From contig NZ_JAMQCO010000009.1 of NCBI RefSeq assembly GCF_023702225.1, positions 137,278 to 201,277 of the forward strand: a DNA stretch of 64,000 nucleotides, read 5' to 3'. Both the position numbers and the translations under genes were made by a program. The number at the start of each line of letters is the position of its first letter. The first letter of the stretch is position 1. The notes under the pieces were generated by a model. That model did no database searches. It was not told the DNA's origin and was given only the letters and a program-made list of their open reading frames with translations. This document shows, one piece after another, positions 27,718-36,747 of the stretch. The DNA is from Aureimonas altamirensis. GTDB taxonomy: Bacteria > Pseudomonadota > Alphaproteobacteria > Rhizobiales > Rhizobiaceae.

Positions 27718-28575
27718 TCAAATCGCGGTGCGCAGGGCCTCTTCCATGTAGATGCGCCGCAGAGTGCGGGTAATCGGCCCGGGCCTGCCGTCGCCGATGG
27801 CGACGCCGTCGATCTCCGTGACAGGCATGACGAAGGCTCCGGCCGAGGTGATGAACGCCTCCACCGCGTTGCGCGCCTCGTCGGTGGAGAAGGGGCGTTC
27901 CTCCACGACAAGGCCCTTTTCCGCGGCAAGGCGCAGCAGGTTCGCCCGTGTCGTGCCATGCAGGATGCTGTTGGACAGGGCGCGCGTGATGATGTGGCCT
28001 CGGGCGTCGATGATGAAGGCATTGTTGGACGTGCCCTCGGTGATCATGCCGTCCTCGACCAGCCAGGCATCGTCCTTGCCCTGCCGCCGGGCTTCCATCT
28101 TGGCCATGGACGGCCAAAGGAGCTGCACCGTCTTGATGTCGCGCCGGCCCCATCTGAGGTCGGGTACGAAGGCCACCTTCAGCCCGGTCTCGATCTCCGG
28201 CGACTTCGCCTCGTTCCAGCTTTGCGTGAAGGCGACGAGCGTCGGTGGAGTGCCTTCGGGCGGGAATACGAAATCGCGGTCGGCCGCCCCGCGCGAGACC
28301 ATCATGTAGACGCCGCCTTCGCCAAGGTCGTTGCGACGCAAGAGTTCTCGATGGATGTCGAGCAGCTCTTCGTCGCCGGCCGGCGAGGGAAGGGCGAGTT
28401 CGGCAAGCGAGCGGCGCAGGCGGCGCATGTGGCCGGGGAAATCGATCAGCCGGCCCTCGAGCACGCTGGTGACCTCGTAGACCGCATCGCCGAAGAGGAA
28501 GCCGCGATCGAAGACCGAGATACGGGCTTCATCCTCGGGCACATAGGAACCGTTGGTGTATACGATGCGACTCAT
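27718..28575 (-). CDS. dat: D-amino-acid aminotransferase (class IV PLP enzyme)
   Basis: Transfers amino groups between D-amino acids and 2-oxo acids, typically supplying D-glutamate or D-alanine. The 285 residues include VFDRGFLFGDAVYEV at 22-36, the PLP lysine in RRDIKTVQLLWPS and the late ITEGTSNNAFII motif. The class also contains branched-chain aminotransferase and aminodeoxychorismate lyase; MSRIVYTNGSYVPEDEARIS favours the D-amino-acid group. It lies upstream of bioY with 91 bases between and is divergent from xylB. Confidence 0.86.
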   Translation of the reverse strand: MSRIVYTNGSYVPEDEARISVFDRGFLFGDAVYEVTSVLEGRLIDFPGHMRRLRRSLAELALPSPAGDEELLDIHRELLRRNDLGEGGVYMMVSRGAADRDFVFPPEGTPPTLVAFTQSWNEAKSPEIETGLKVAFVPDLRWGRRDIKTVQLLWPSMAKMEARRQGKDDAWLVEDGMITEGTSNNAFIIDARGHIITRALSNSILHGTTRANLLRLAAEKGLVVEERPFSTDEARNAVEAFITSAGAFVMPVTEIDGVAIGDGRPGPITRTLRRIYMEEALRTAI

Positions 28576-28644
28576 GACGAAACCCCAAGCTTGCCTTCGG
28601 CTCGTCAGCCTATAAACGATGACGCAGCATCACGGGAGGCGCTG

Positions 28645-30099
28645 TTGGCATATTATCTCGGGCTCGATCTCGGTACCTCGTCCCTCAAGGCCCTGCTGAT
28701 CGACGAGCGGCAGACGGCCGTCGCCGCCGCGCATGCGCCGTTGTCCGTCCAGCGGCCGCACTACGGCTGGTCGGAACAGGATCCGGCACGCTGGGTGGAA
28801 GCGGCCCGCGTTGCGATCTCCGAACTGGCCCGCCACGCGCCGCACGCCATGGCGGAGGTGCGGGCTATCGGCCTGTCCGGCCAGATGCATGGCGCCACGC
28901 TGCTGGACGCCGGTCATGCGGTTCTGCGGCCCTGTATCCTGTGGAACGACAGCCGGGCCCACGCGGAAGCGCAAGCTCTCGATGACGAGGAATCACGCGC
29001 GATCACCGGGAATATCGTGTTTCCCGGCTTCACTGCTCCCAAGCTGGTCTGGGTAGCGCGCCATGAGCCGCGGCTGCGTGAGCGCCTTTCGCATGTCCTG
29101 CTGCCGAAGGACTACCTGCGACTGTGGCTGACGGGCGAATTGTTGTCCGACCTGTCGGATTCGGCAGGCACGTCCTGGCTCGACACCGGTGCGCGACGCT
29201 GGTCTGCCCGCATGCTGGAAAAGACCGGGATGGACCGGACGGCAATGCCGGGCCTTGTCGAGGGCACACAGGCCGCGGGCCGGCTGCGGGACGAACTGGC
29301 GCGCGAACTGGGCTTGCACGCCGGTATCGTCGTCGCGGGCGGCGCAGGGGACAATGCCGCATCCGCATGCGGGGTCGGCGTGACCGAGCCCGGAACAGGC
29401 TTTTTGTCGCTGGGCACGTCCGGCGTTCTGTTCACGCCGTCGCGCGGCTACGAGCCGGCGCCGGAAACCGCCCTCCACACGTTCTGCCATGCCATTCCAG
29501 GCCTGTGGCACCATATGGGCGTGACGCTGTCGGCGGCAGGTTCGCTTGAATGGCTGGCGGGGGTTGTGGGGCAGACGCCGCAGGCCCTGTCCGGCGAGAT
29601 CGGGCAGGCCCCCGACGAGGCCTCGCGCCTCTTGTTCCTGCCCTATCTGGCAGGGGAACGGACGCCGCATAACGATGCTGTGGTCCGGGGCGCCTTCGTC
29701 GGCCTGTCCGCCGAGACGACACGTATGGACATGACCCGCGCGGTCATGGAGGGCGTCGCGTTTTCCATGCGCGATTGTCAGGAGGCAGGAGGCGGCGTCA
29801 GGGGCGAGGGACCGTTGATCGCCGTCGGCGCGGGATCCCGGTCCGCTGCGTGGCTGCAGATCCTGGCGGACGTGCTCAAGCGGGACATCGTGCTGCCCGC
29901 GTCCGGCGATTTCGGTGCGGCCTTCGGCGCCGCGCGTCTCGGCCTCTGCGCCGCCGAGGGCGCGGCGCCGGATGACGTCATGACGATGCCGCCGGTTGCA
30001 AGCCGGTTCTCCCCGCGTGAAGCGCCGGCCAGTTCCTTCGATGCGGCTTACCGCCGATACCGGCTTGCCTACCCGGTGATCCGCAGCCTGATGGTCTAG
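28645..30099 (+). CDS. xylB: Xylulokinase
   Basis: Phosphorylates D-xylulose to xylulose 5-phosphate. FGGY-kinase features are GLDLGTSSLKALL at the N-terminus, GLSGQMHGATLLD (the xylulokinase substrate loop), CILWNDSRAHAEA, the catalytic Asp in GGAGDNAASACG and the late GAGSRSAAWLQILADV. It starts at TTG (MAYYLGLDLGT) with GGGAGG five bases upstream; 484 residues is the usual length. No xylose isomerase or sugar transporter lies nearby, so it may serve general pentose or alditol use. Confidence 0.92.
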   Translation: MAYYLGLDLGTSSLKALLIDERQTAVAAAHAPLSVQRPHYGWSEQDPARWVEAARVAISELARHAPHAMAEVRAIGLSGQMHGATLLDAGHAVLRPCILWNDSRAHAEAQALDDEESRAITGNIVFPGFTAPKLVWVARHEPRLRERLSHVLLPKDYLRLWLTGELLSDLSDSAGTSWLDTGARRWSARMLEKTGMDRTAMPGLVEGTQAAGRLRDELARELGLHAGIVVAGGAGDNAASACGVGVTEPGTGFLSLGTSGVLFTPSRGYEPAPETALHTFCHAIPGLWHHMGVTLSAAGSLEWLAGVVGQTPQALSGEIGQAPDEASRLLFLPYLAGERTPHNDAVVRGAFVGLSAETTRMDMTRAVMEGVAFSMRDCQEAGGGVRGEGPLIAVGAGSRSAAWLQILADVLKRDIVLPASGDFGAAFGAARLGLCAAEGAAPDDVMTMPPVASRFSPREAPASSFDAAYRRYRLAYPVIRSLMV

Positions 30100-30138
30100 A
30101 GTGATTCCATATGGGTAGGAAACGCTGCAATTGAAAGA

Positions 30139-30163
30139 ACCGGGGCGGCAAGGCCGCCCCGGT
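30139..30163 (-). terminator. Terminator between convergent xylB and livK
   Basis: ACCGGGGCGGC pairs perfectly with its complement around a three-base loop. The minus strand continues with TCTTTC, so it mostly serves livK, but the 11-bp GC stem may also act on xylB transcripts. Confidence 0.7.
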
Positions 30164-30189
30164 CCGGGCACTTCGGCAATGACGTCCGC

Positions 30190-31302
30190 TTACTGTGCGG
30201 ACGCGGTCTCGACGTAGTCGTACTTGCCGTTCTTCCATTCGTAGACGACATAGCCGGGCAAGGTGACGTCGCCCTTGTCGTCGAACTTCAGGTCGCCGAT
30301 GACGGTCGAGAAATCGCCCGCGTCGAGTGCTTCGACGACGGCGTCGTACTCCGTCGAGCCGGCAGCCTTCACGGCATCGGCCCAGGCCTGGATCGCCGCA
30401 TAGGTGTAGAGCGCATAGCCTTCGGCGGACTTGCCCTCGGCTTCGATCTCCTTGACGACGGGTTCGGCGATCGGGTTCTTGCGCGGATCCGGCGAGAAGG
30501 TCATGAGGGTGCCTTCGCCGGCGTCGCCGGTGATCGCCCAATACTCGTCGGTCACGATGGCATCGCCCGACATGATCACGGCGGTGACGCCCTGTTCCTT
30601 CATCTGGCGGGCGATCAGGCCGGCTTCGGTATGATAGCCGCCGATGTAGACGAGGCCGATGTCCGCCTGCTTCATCTTCGAAACCAGCGCGGTGTAGTCC
30701 TTTTCACCGGCGGTGTAGGCTTCGACCAGCGAAGGCTCCTTGCCGGCAGCCTTCAGGGACGCTTCCGTCTCGTCGGCCAGCCCCTTGCCGTAGGCCGACT
30801 TGTCGTTGAGGATCGCCACGTTCTTGTCGCCGAAATGCTCGGCGATATAGGCGCCGGCGACTTCGCCCTGCTGGTCGTCGCGGCCGCAGACGCGGTAGAT
30901 GCCGTCGGCCGGGCGCTTGTCGGTGAAGTCCGGGTTGGTCGACGCCGGCGAGATCATGACGATCCCTTCCTCGGCATAGACCTGGCTGGCCGGGATGGAC
31001 GAGCCCGAGCAGAAATGGCCGGCCACGAAGACGACGCCTTCCGATGCGTACTGGTTGGCAACCGCCACGGCCTGCTTCGGATCGCAGGCGTCGTCGCCGA
31101 TGGACAGCTTCAACTGCTCGCCATTGACGCCGCCGGCCGCGTTGATGTCCTTGATGGCCTGCTCGGCGCCGACGCGAAGCTGCTGGCCGAACGTGGCGTA
31201 CTGACCCGTCATCGGACCGGCGACGCCGATCGTGATGTCGGCGAGAGCCGCGCCGGACAGAACGAGATTGAGGGCCACACCGGCCAAAAGTGCTTTCTTC
31301 AT
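30190..31302 (-). CDS. livK: Branched-chain amino acid ABC transporter, periplasmic binding protein
   Basis: Captures branched-chain or related amino acids in the periplasm for the LivHMGF transporter. It has a signal peptide (MKKALLAGVALNLVLSGAALA, cut before DITIG). The mature domain is of the Leu/Ile/Val-binding type (GVAGPMTGQYATFG, and HFCSGSSIPAS with a conserved Cys). GGAAGG upstream suits the second of two consecutive ATGs. At about 370 residues it is full length. It is separated from the rest of the operon by 161 bases, so it can be transcribed separately at higher level, as is common for binding proteins. Confidence 0.92.
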   Translation of the reverse strand: MKKALLAGVALNLVLSGAALADITIGVAGPMTGQYATFGQQLRVGAEQAIKDINAAGGVNGEQLKLSIGDDACDPKQAVAVANQYASEGVVFVAGHFCSGSSIPASQVYAEEGIVMISPASTNPDFTDKRPADGIYRVCGRDDQQGEVAGAYIAEHFGDKNVAILNDKSAYGKGLADETEASLKAAGKEPSLVEAYTAGEKDYTALVSKMKQADIGLVYIGGYHTEAGLIARQMKEQGVTAVIMSGDAIVTDEYWAITGDAGEGTLMTFSPDPRKNPIAEPVVKEIEAEGKSAEGYALYTYAAIQAWADAVKAAGSTEYDAVVEALDAGDFSTVIGDLKFDDKGDVTLPGYVVYEWKNGKYDYVETASAQ

Positions 31303-31415
31303 CATGACCTTCCCATATTGTTGACGATCCACCCCCGGCAGGCTCTCTGAATGCTGGTGCCGTGCGGTGCCCTTGCTGGATTAAAGACCAGTCCAGGGGA
31401 TTATGAAATGGGAAA

Positions 31416-31449
31416 GACGCCGCCGGAAGATTAATTCTTGTGCGGCGTC
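31416..31449 (-). terminator. Possible terminator after the liv membrane-protein gene
   Basis: GACGCCGC and GCGGCGTC form an 8-bp dyad with an AT-rich centre, followed on the minus strand by TTTCCC. It lies between the DUF6867 gene and livK and may reduce read-through. Confidence 0.4.
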
Positions 31450-31463
31450 AATCCGTGCCCAGT

Positions 31464-31814
31464 TCAAGCCCGCTGGTCGAGAAAGCGGTACTGGCGCGCC
31501 ATCTGCGACGAGCGGGTACGCCAGCGACCGATGGCGGCGAGCAGGAACAGAACGACGTAGTCGATCGCCGCGTAGTGCAGCGCGGTCGACACGGTTTCGA
31601 ACGGAAGGAAGAACGTTCCGTGGAACAGGCTGAAGTGGATGAAGCGAACGGCGATCGTCAGCAGCAGCACATAGAAGGCCATGAGCCCCCATCCGCTCCA
31701 GGTGATGGCGGTGGAGCGCCCGATCATGTAGGCCATGCCGCCGCCGATGACCGCCGTCACCAGCACGAATTCGAAGAAGGTGACTTCCCAGAGAAGCGTC
31801 ATTTCCGGCTGCAT
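31464..31814 (-). CDS. DUF6867-type integral membrane protein
   Basis: A 116-residue protein with three or four hydrophobic segments (near 8-30, 38-60 and 78-95) and a basic C-terminus (RWRTRSSQMARQYRF). It matches my memory of the DUF6867 family, found in alphaproteobacterial liv operons. The ATG overlaps the livF stop by one base, so it is translated with the transporter. Its role is unknown; an accessory to the permease is a guess from position. Confidence 0.78.
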   Translation of the reverse strand: MQPEMTLLWEVTFFEFVLVTAVIGGGMAYMIGRSTAITWSGWGLMAFYVLLLTIAVRFIHFSLFHGTFFLPFETVSTALHYAAIDYVVLFLLAAIGRWRTRSSQMARQYRFLDQRA

Positions 31815-32569
31815 CAGTGCCTCCCGCCTTCGAGATAGGCGCTGCGGATCTCTTCACGCGCCAAAAGTTCGCGTCCAGTGCCGGACATCGTTATCGTGCC
31901 GTTGACCATCACATAGCCGCGATGCGCCAGGCGCAGGGCATGAAAGGCGTTCTGTTCCACCAGGAAGACTGTCAGCCCCTCGTTTCGGTTCAATTCGCGG
32001 ATCGCTTCGAAGATTTGCTTCACGATGATCGGAGCGAGGCCCAGCGAGGGTTCGTCGAGAAGCAGCAGCTTCGGACGGCTCATCAGAGCGCGGGCGATGG
32101 CGAGCATCTGCTGCTCGCCGCCCGACAATGTGCCGGCCCGCTGCTCGATACGCTCCTTCAGCCTCGGGAAGAGGGTGAATATGCGCTCGAGGTCCTCGTC
32201 GAAATGATCCTGCCCGATCAGGGTGGTGCCCATCTGCAGGTTTTCCATCACCGTCATTCGGCCGAAGATGCGGCGGCCTTCCGGAGACTGGGCGATCTGC
32301 CGCTTCATGATGTCGTGCGTCGGCAGATGGGTGATGTCCTCGCCCCGATAGACGATCTGCCCCGATCGGGCGCGGGGGTTGCCGCAAACCGTCATCATGA
32401 GGGTGGATTTGCCGGCGCCGTTGGCGCCGATAAGCGTCACGATCTCGCCCTCGTGGACGTCCACGTCGACGCCACGGAGCGCCTGGATCTTGCCGTAGAA
32501 CGTTTCGACCCCGCGGATGGACAGAAGCGGCGCCGAGGCGGGCGCTGCGTTGGGATGGACGGCGCTCAT
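31814..32569 (-). CDS. livF: Branched-chain amino acid ABC transporter ATPase LivF
   Basis: One of two ATPases of the transporter. It shows Walker A GANGAGKST, the signature LSGGEQQMLAIARA, Walker B LLLLDEPSLGLAP and the characteristic LivF ending with MVNGTI and AYLEGG. The 251 residues fit. The ATG overlaps the livG stop by four bases and AGGGA precedes it. Confidence 0.94.
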   Translation of the reverse strand: MSAVHPNAAPASAPLLSIRGVETFYGKIQALRGVDVDVHEGEIVTLIGANGAGKSTLMMTVCGNPRARSGQIVYRGEDITHLPTHDIMKRQIAQSPEGRRIFGRMTVMENLQMGTTLIGQDHFDEDLERIFTLFPRLKERIEQRAGTLSGGEQQMLAIARALMSRPKLLLLDEPSLGLAPIIVKQIFEAIRELNRNEGLTVFLVEQNAFHALRLAHRGYVMVNGTITMSGTGRELLAREEIRSAYLEGGRH

Positions 32570-33567
32570 CGGGCGGTTCCCTGGTCTAGGTTGGCTTCGG
32601 CGATGGCCGCGTCGACGTCGCCCTTTTCGAGCTTTTCCTCGACGGCCTCGACCTCTTCGTCGTCGACCCCGAGATAGGCGGCGATGACGTTCGGATCGTT
32701 GCGTACGCTGTCGGGCGTGCCGTCCGAGATCTTCTTGCCGTAGTCCAGAACCACGATGTGATCCGAAATCTCCATGACGACGCCCATGTCATGCTCGATC
32801 AGCAGGATGGAAACGCCGTCATCGTCGCGGATCGATCGCAACAGGTCGTTGAGCTCCGCCGATTCGCGGGGGTTGAGGCCCGCTGCCGGCTCGTCGAGGC
32901 ACAGGAGCGCCGGATGGGTGCACATGGCGCGGGCGATTTCCAGCCGGCGCTGATCGCCGTAGGAAAGATCCGCTGCCGGGTCGTCGGCACGATCCAGCAG
33001 GGCCGTCCGCTTCAGCCAGTCGACCGCGAGATCCTGTGCCTGCTCGCGCGCACGGCGGTACGACGGCAGGCCGACGAGGCCGGCGAAGGTGAAGCCCGAA
33101 GCCACCATGAGCCGGTTGTGCTGCGCCACGAGCAGGTTTTCGAACACCGTCATGCCGCCGAACAGGCGGATGTTCTGGAAGGTGCGGGCGACGCCGGCGG
33201 TGTGCGTGATCTTGAAGTCGGCCATGCGCTCGAGCAGGAAAAGCTCGCCGCCTTCGGCCTTAAGGTGCTGCCGGCCGCTGCGCGTCAGGTCTTCGACCGC
33301 CCGCGCGGGGATGCCGCGCCCGCGCCGCAGCGTGATGCGGCCTTCGGTCGGCTTGTAGAAGCCGGTGACGCAGTTGAACACGGTCGTCTTGCCGGCGCCG
33401 TTGGGGCCGATGAGCGCGGTGATGTCTCCGCGCCCGACTTCGAAGGAGAGATCGTCGATGGCCGTGAGGCCACCGAAACGCATCGTCAGATGCTCGACCG
33501 TCAGGACGGGGTCTGCCGTCCACCGCTGGCTGGATGCCATTCGTGTCTGTTCCGTATTGGCGATCAT
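32566..33567 (-). CDS. livG: Branched-chain amino acid ABC transporter ATPase LivG
   Basis: Second ATPase of the transporter, with Walker A GPNGAGKTT, LSYGDQRRLEIARA and Walker B LLCLDEPAAGLNP. At 333 residues it is longer than the usual 255-300. There is an insert after the first strand region (GRGIPARAVEDL to LERMADFKITH) and an acidic C-terminal tail (DDEEVEAVEEKLEKGDVD). AAGGG is well placed before the ATG, two bases after livM. The extensions seem to be a lineage feature rather than a frameshift. Confidence 0.93.
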   Translation of the reverse strand: MIANTEQTRMASSQRWTADPVLTVEHLTMRFGGLTAIDDLSFEVGRGDITALIGPNGAGKTTVFNCVTGFYKPTEGRITLRRGRGIPARAVEDLTRSGRQHLKAEGGELFLLERMADFKITHTAGVARTFQNIRLFGGMTVFENLLVAQHNRLMVASGFTFAGLVGLPSYRRAREQAQDLAVDWLKRTALLDRADDPAADLSYGDQRRLEIARAMCTHPALLCLDEPAAGLNPRESAELNDLLRSIRDDDGVSILLIEHDMGVVMEISDHIVVLDYGKKISDGTPDSVRNDPNVIAAYLGVDDEEVEAVEEKLEKGDVDAAIAEANLDQGTAR

Positions 33568-33569
33568 GC

Positions 33570-35021
33570 TCAGTGCCCTTCGCCCTGGGCCACCATGTCG
33601 GCGCCGATCTTCTTCTTCTCTTTGTAGACTGCCGATGGCGACCGTGAGGAAACGAGCCCGCGCGGTTTCCAGACCATGATGGCCACCATGGCGACGCCGA
33701 AGATCAGCATGCGGTACTCGGTCGGGTCGAAATTCGCCCCGAATACGGCCTGCAGGACCGTCAGGTTCCGCAGGAGCTCGATGCCACCGATCATGACGAT
33801 CGAGGCGATCACGACACCGATCTGCGAGCCGAGCCCGCCCAGAACCACGATGGCGAGGATGATCGCCGATTCCAGGAAGGTGAAGCTTTCGGGGGAGATG
33901 AAGCCCTGCCGGGTCGCGAAGAACGAGCCGGCGAAGCCGCCGAACATCGCGCCCGTGGCGAAGGCCGTCAGCTTGACGTTGGTGGTGTTGATGCCCAGCG
34001 CACGGCAGGCGATCTCATCCTCGCGGAGCGCCTCCCAGGCCCGGCCGATGGGCAGTTTGCGCAGGCGCATCGTGACGAAATTGGTCAGGAGGGCGAGAGC
34101 GAGGATGATGTAGTAGAGATAGATGAAGCGATGGAGCGTCGAGGGCTCCAACCCGAAATAGTCTGCGAAGGAGCCTTCGCCCCGCCCGAACTCCAGCCCG
34201 AAGAATGTCGGACGCGGAATGCCCAGGAGGCCGTTCGGGCCGCCGGTGAACTCGCCCCAGTTCAACAGGACGACGCGGATGATCTCACCGAAGGCCAGTG
34301 TTACGATGGCCAGGTAGTCGCCCCGCAGGCGCAGGACCGGAAAGCCCAGCATCACGCCCCAGAGTGCGGCGAATAGGCCGGCCATCGGCAGGCAGACCCA
34401 GAAGCCGAGATCGAAATTGATGGCGAGCAGCGCGAAGGAGTAGGCGCCGACCGCATAGAACGCGACGTAGCCGAGGTCCAGAAGGCCGGCCAGGCCGACC
34501 ACGATGTTGAGTCCCCAGCCGAGCATCACATAGGTGACGATCAGGATGGCGAGGTCGATCATGTAGCGTTCCCGGCCGGGCAGCACGTATCCGATCACGA
34601 AGGGGAAGGTCAGGGCCAGCAGGAACAACGCTGCGGCCAGGACCTTGCGCACGCGGCTTCCGACGCCGGGCAGCGCTTTGCCCCCGAAACGCTCCTTGAG
34701 CGGCTTTTCTGCCTGGAAGATCGTCAGGCTGAGGATGAAGCGGACGACGAAGGCAAGGCCGATGGCGGTGAGCCACATGTCCCAGCGATAGGACAGGACC
34801 AGCCCACCGGGCGCTATGTCGGTGCGCAGCAGCAGGAAGAACAGGCCGAGGCCCGCGACGACCGCGGCCGTGACGACCGATTCCTTCAGTGCGGTCGCGA
34901 TCTTGCTTCGTTTGACGGGCGCGTTGGAAAAGGGCGGCTCGCCCCGCATGGCGGCGGCGCGCTGCTCGTCGGTGATCTCGGCAGCCTCGGGGCTGACGTC
35001 GACTGGCGTAATATTGGACAT
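33570..35021 (-). CDS. livM: Branched-chain amino acid ABC transporter permease LivM
   Basis: One of two permease subunits. The 483-residue protein begins with about 45 polar residues. A long hydrophobic region follows, with the LivM motifs [40 protein letters not shown] and [20 protein letters not shown] (the ATPase-contacting EAA-like loop). The C-terminus ends in a charged cytosolic tail ([16 protein letters not shown]). Spacing to livH is 5 bases. Confidence 0.94.
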   Translation of the reverse strand: MSNITPVDVSPEAAEITDEQRAAAMRGEPPFSNAPVKRSKIATALKESVVTAAVVAGLGLFFLLLRTDIAPGGLVLSYRWDMWLTAIGLAFVVRFILSLTIFQAEKPLKERFGGKALPGVGSRVRKVLAAALFLLALTFPFVIGYVLPGRERYMIDLAILIVTYVMLGWGLNIVVGLAGLLDLGYVAFYAVGAYSFALLAINFDLGFWVCLPMAGLFAALWGVMLGFPVLRLRGDYLAIVTLAFGEIIRVVLLNWGEFTGGPNGLLGIPRPTFFGLEFGRGEGSFADYFGLEPSTLHRFIYLYYIILALALLTNFVTMRLRKLPIGRAWEALREDEIACRALGINTTNVKLTAFATGAMFGGFAGSFFATRQGFISPESFTFLESAIILAIVVLGGLGSQIGVVIASIVMIGGIELLRNLTVLQAVFGANFDPTEYRMLIFGVAMVAIMVWKPRGLVSSRSPSAVYKEKKKIGADMVAQGEGH

Positions 35022-35026
35022 GGCGA

Positions 35027-35929
35027 TCAGACCTTCTCGACGGCAGGGCGGCCAAGCAGGCCCGAGGGCAGGAAGATCAGCACGATCGCCAGAATGGAGA
35101 AGGCGGCGACATCCTTGTATTCGACGGAGAAATAACCCGACCAGAACGTCTCGATGAGGCCGATCAGCAAGCCGCCCAGCATTGCGCCGGGCAGCGAGCC
35201 GATGCCGCCGAGGACCGCCGCCGTGAAGGCCTTAACGCCCGCCAGAAAGCCGATGTAGAAATCGATGACGCCGTAATAGAGAAGGTACATCAGCCCCGCG
35301 ACGGAGGCGAGCGCGGCGCCCATGATGAAGGTCAGGGAGATCGTCCGGTCGACGTTGACGCCGAGCAGCGAGGCCATCTTGGCGTCCTGCTCGCAGGCGC
35401 GCTGCTGGCGGCCCAGCGAGGTGCGCGAGATGATGAGCGAGAAGACCGTCATCAGGACCAGGGTCAGCACGATGATGGTGATCTGCATGTAGGAGATCTG
35501 CACGCCCGGTATCACCTGGATGCTGCCCTGGATCTGCGGCGGCAGCGGCTTGACGCGCGCACCCTGCGTCACCTGGACGAAGTTCTGAAGAAATATCGAC
35601 ATGCCGATGGCGGTGATGAGCGGCGCAAGGCGGAACGAGCCGCGCAGCGGCCGATAGGCGATGCGCTCGATCGTCCAGCCCCACAGCGAGGTGAACAACA
35701 TCGCCACGATGACGATGAGCAGCAGGATGAGCGGCAGGAAAGTCAGTCCGAAGGATATCAGGACGAGAAATGTCGTAAGTGCGATGAATGAGCCGATCAT
35801 GAACACTTCGCCGTGGGCGAAATTGATCATGCCGATAATACCGTAGACCATCGTGTATCCGATGGCGATCAACCCGTAGATCGACCCGAGGGTGATCCCG
35901 TTGATCAATTGTTGCAGGAAATATTCCAT
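35027..35929 (-). CDS. livH: Branched-chain amino acid ABC transporter permease LivH
   Basis: Other permease subunit, 300 residues with about eight membrane segments. The start [20 protein letters not shown] and the following [19 protein letters not shown] are typical of LivH. The late loop with [20 protein letters not shown] contacts the ATPase. The frame is open to 36028, but that extension has no homologous look. It is the first gene of livHMGF-DUF6867 and is divergent from rirA. Confidence 0.94.
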   Translation of the reverse strand: MEYFLQQLINGITLGSIYGLIAIGYTMVYGIIGMINFAHGEVFMIGSFIALTTFLVLISFGLTFLPLILLLIVIVAMLFTSLWGWTIERIAYRPLRGSFRLAPLITAIGMSIFLQNFVQVTQGARVKPLPPQIQGSIQVIPGVQISYMQITIIVLTLVLMTVFSLIISRTSLGRQQRACEQDAKMASLLGVNVDRTISLTFIMGAALASVAGLMYLLYYGVIDFYIGFLAGVKAFTAAVLGGIGSLPGAMLGGLLIGLIETFWSGYFSVEYKDVAAFSILAIVLIFLPSGLLGRPAVEKV

Positions 35930-36104
35930 ATTGTTGTAAGTCCCCCTCGAGCGCATCGCGCGCCCGCTTCCCGATTGGCTGCAGCGTCCCATCCGCCTCA
36001 AAAAAAGGCACGATTGAAGTAGCATCATTTTTTATGGCGATGATCAACTGGATTTATGGACTTTGCAATATCATCTAAAGTTTAAAATAGTGCGGTTGAA
36101 AAAT

Positions 36105-36119
36105 TGAGTTGAAAACTCA
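36105..36119. promoter_or_regulatory. Putative IRO box (RirA operator)
   Basis: The sequence TGAGTTGAAAACTCA is exactly TGA-N9-TCA, the IRO-box form described for RirA targets in rhizobia. It sits inside a longer TTGAGTT/AACTCAA dyad. It lies in an AT-rich stretch 101 bases before the rirA start and about 175 before livH. A TTGAGT overlapping the left arm could be a -35 element, so binding would block transcription. Autoregulation of rirA is the simplest reading. Confidence 0.6.
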
Positions 36120-36220
36120 AATTTTATGGTCCGGTATGGTTGAGCGGCCTTTCATTAAGATTGGAATTGTTCTAACGGTATCGGGCAGCCTTTGCGCCGC
36201 CCAGCTTTCGGAGGAAACCG

Positions 36221-36703
36221 ATGCGCCTAACGCGTCAGACGAACTATGCGATCCGGATGCTCATGTACTGCGCCGCCAACTCCGGGAAGCTGAGCCGGGT
36301 AGGCGAAATTGCCGCGGCCTACTCCGTCTCGGAGCTTTTTCTGTTCAAGATTCTGCAGCCGCTGGTGGAAGCCGGTTTCATCGAGACGATTCGCGGCCGC
36401 AATGGCGGCATACGTCTTGCGCGCCCCGCGTCGGAGATTTCGCTGAAGGCGGTCGTCGTGGTGACGGAGGAGAGCTTCTCGCTGGCGGAATGCTTCGAGA
36501 CCGGCGCGGTGGATTGCCCGCTGGTGGATAGCTGCGCACTCAATTCCGCCCTTCGCGAGGCGTTGAACGCCTTTCTCGGCGCGCTTGAGAGGCACACGAT
36601 CGAGACGCTGGTGGGGGACAAGGGCGCGATCCGCCATCGTCTCGGTATCACCGACCTGCAGCCTCCCATTCGGCGCGCCGACGCGGCCGCACTGGCCGGC
36701 TGA
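36221..36703 (+). CDS. rirA: Iron-responsive regulator RirA (Rrf2 family)
   Basis: Rrf2-type repressor that senses iron and Fe-S status and controls iron uptake genes in rhizobia. The winged-helix N-terminus MRLTRQTNYAIRMLMYCAAN is close to rhizobial RirA. The recognition region is VSELFLFKILQPLVEAGFIE and the wing RGRNGGIRLARP. Three cysteines at 91, 99 and 105 (ECFETGAVDCPLVDSC) match the Fe-S cluster ligands of RirA. The 160-residue length is right. GGAGG precedes the ATG. An exact IRO-box match lies upstream. Confidence 0.93.
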   Translation: MRLTRQTNYAIRMLMYCAANSGKLSRVGEIAAAYSVSELFLFKILQPLVEAGFIETIRGRNGGIRLARPASEISLKAVVVVTEESFSLAECFETGAVDCPLVDSCALNSALREALNAFLGALERHTIETLVGDKGAIRHRLGITDLQPPIRRADAAALAG

Positions 36704-36747
36704 AACCGCTGCCCGAAGGACGGTCGTAAATCTTCCACCAAAGGTGG

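Noticed and set aside
27706-28644. Open frame continuous with xylB that would add about 313 residues to its N-terminus
   Set aside because: It is the antisense shadow of the D-amino-acid aminotransferase gene. Xylulokinase features begin at the TTG at 28645, which has a good ribosome site.
28645-30099. A xylose utilisation operon
   Set aside because: Only the kinase is present; the neighbours are a D-amino-acid aminotransferase and an amino acid transporter.
30139-30163. Perfect inverted repeat considered as the end of an insertion element
   Set aside because: No transposase or partner repeat is present. Its site between convergent stops, with T-rich flank, fits a terminator; the same holds for 40993-41031 and 49393-49422.
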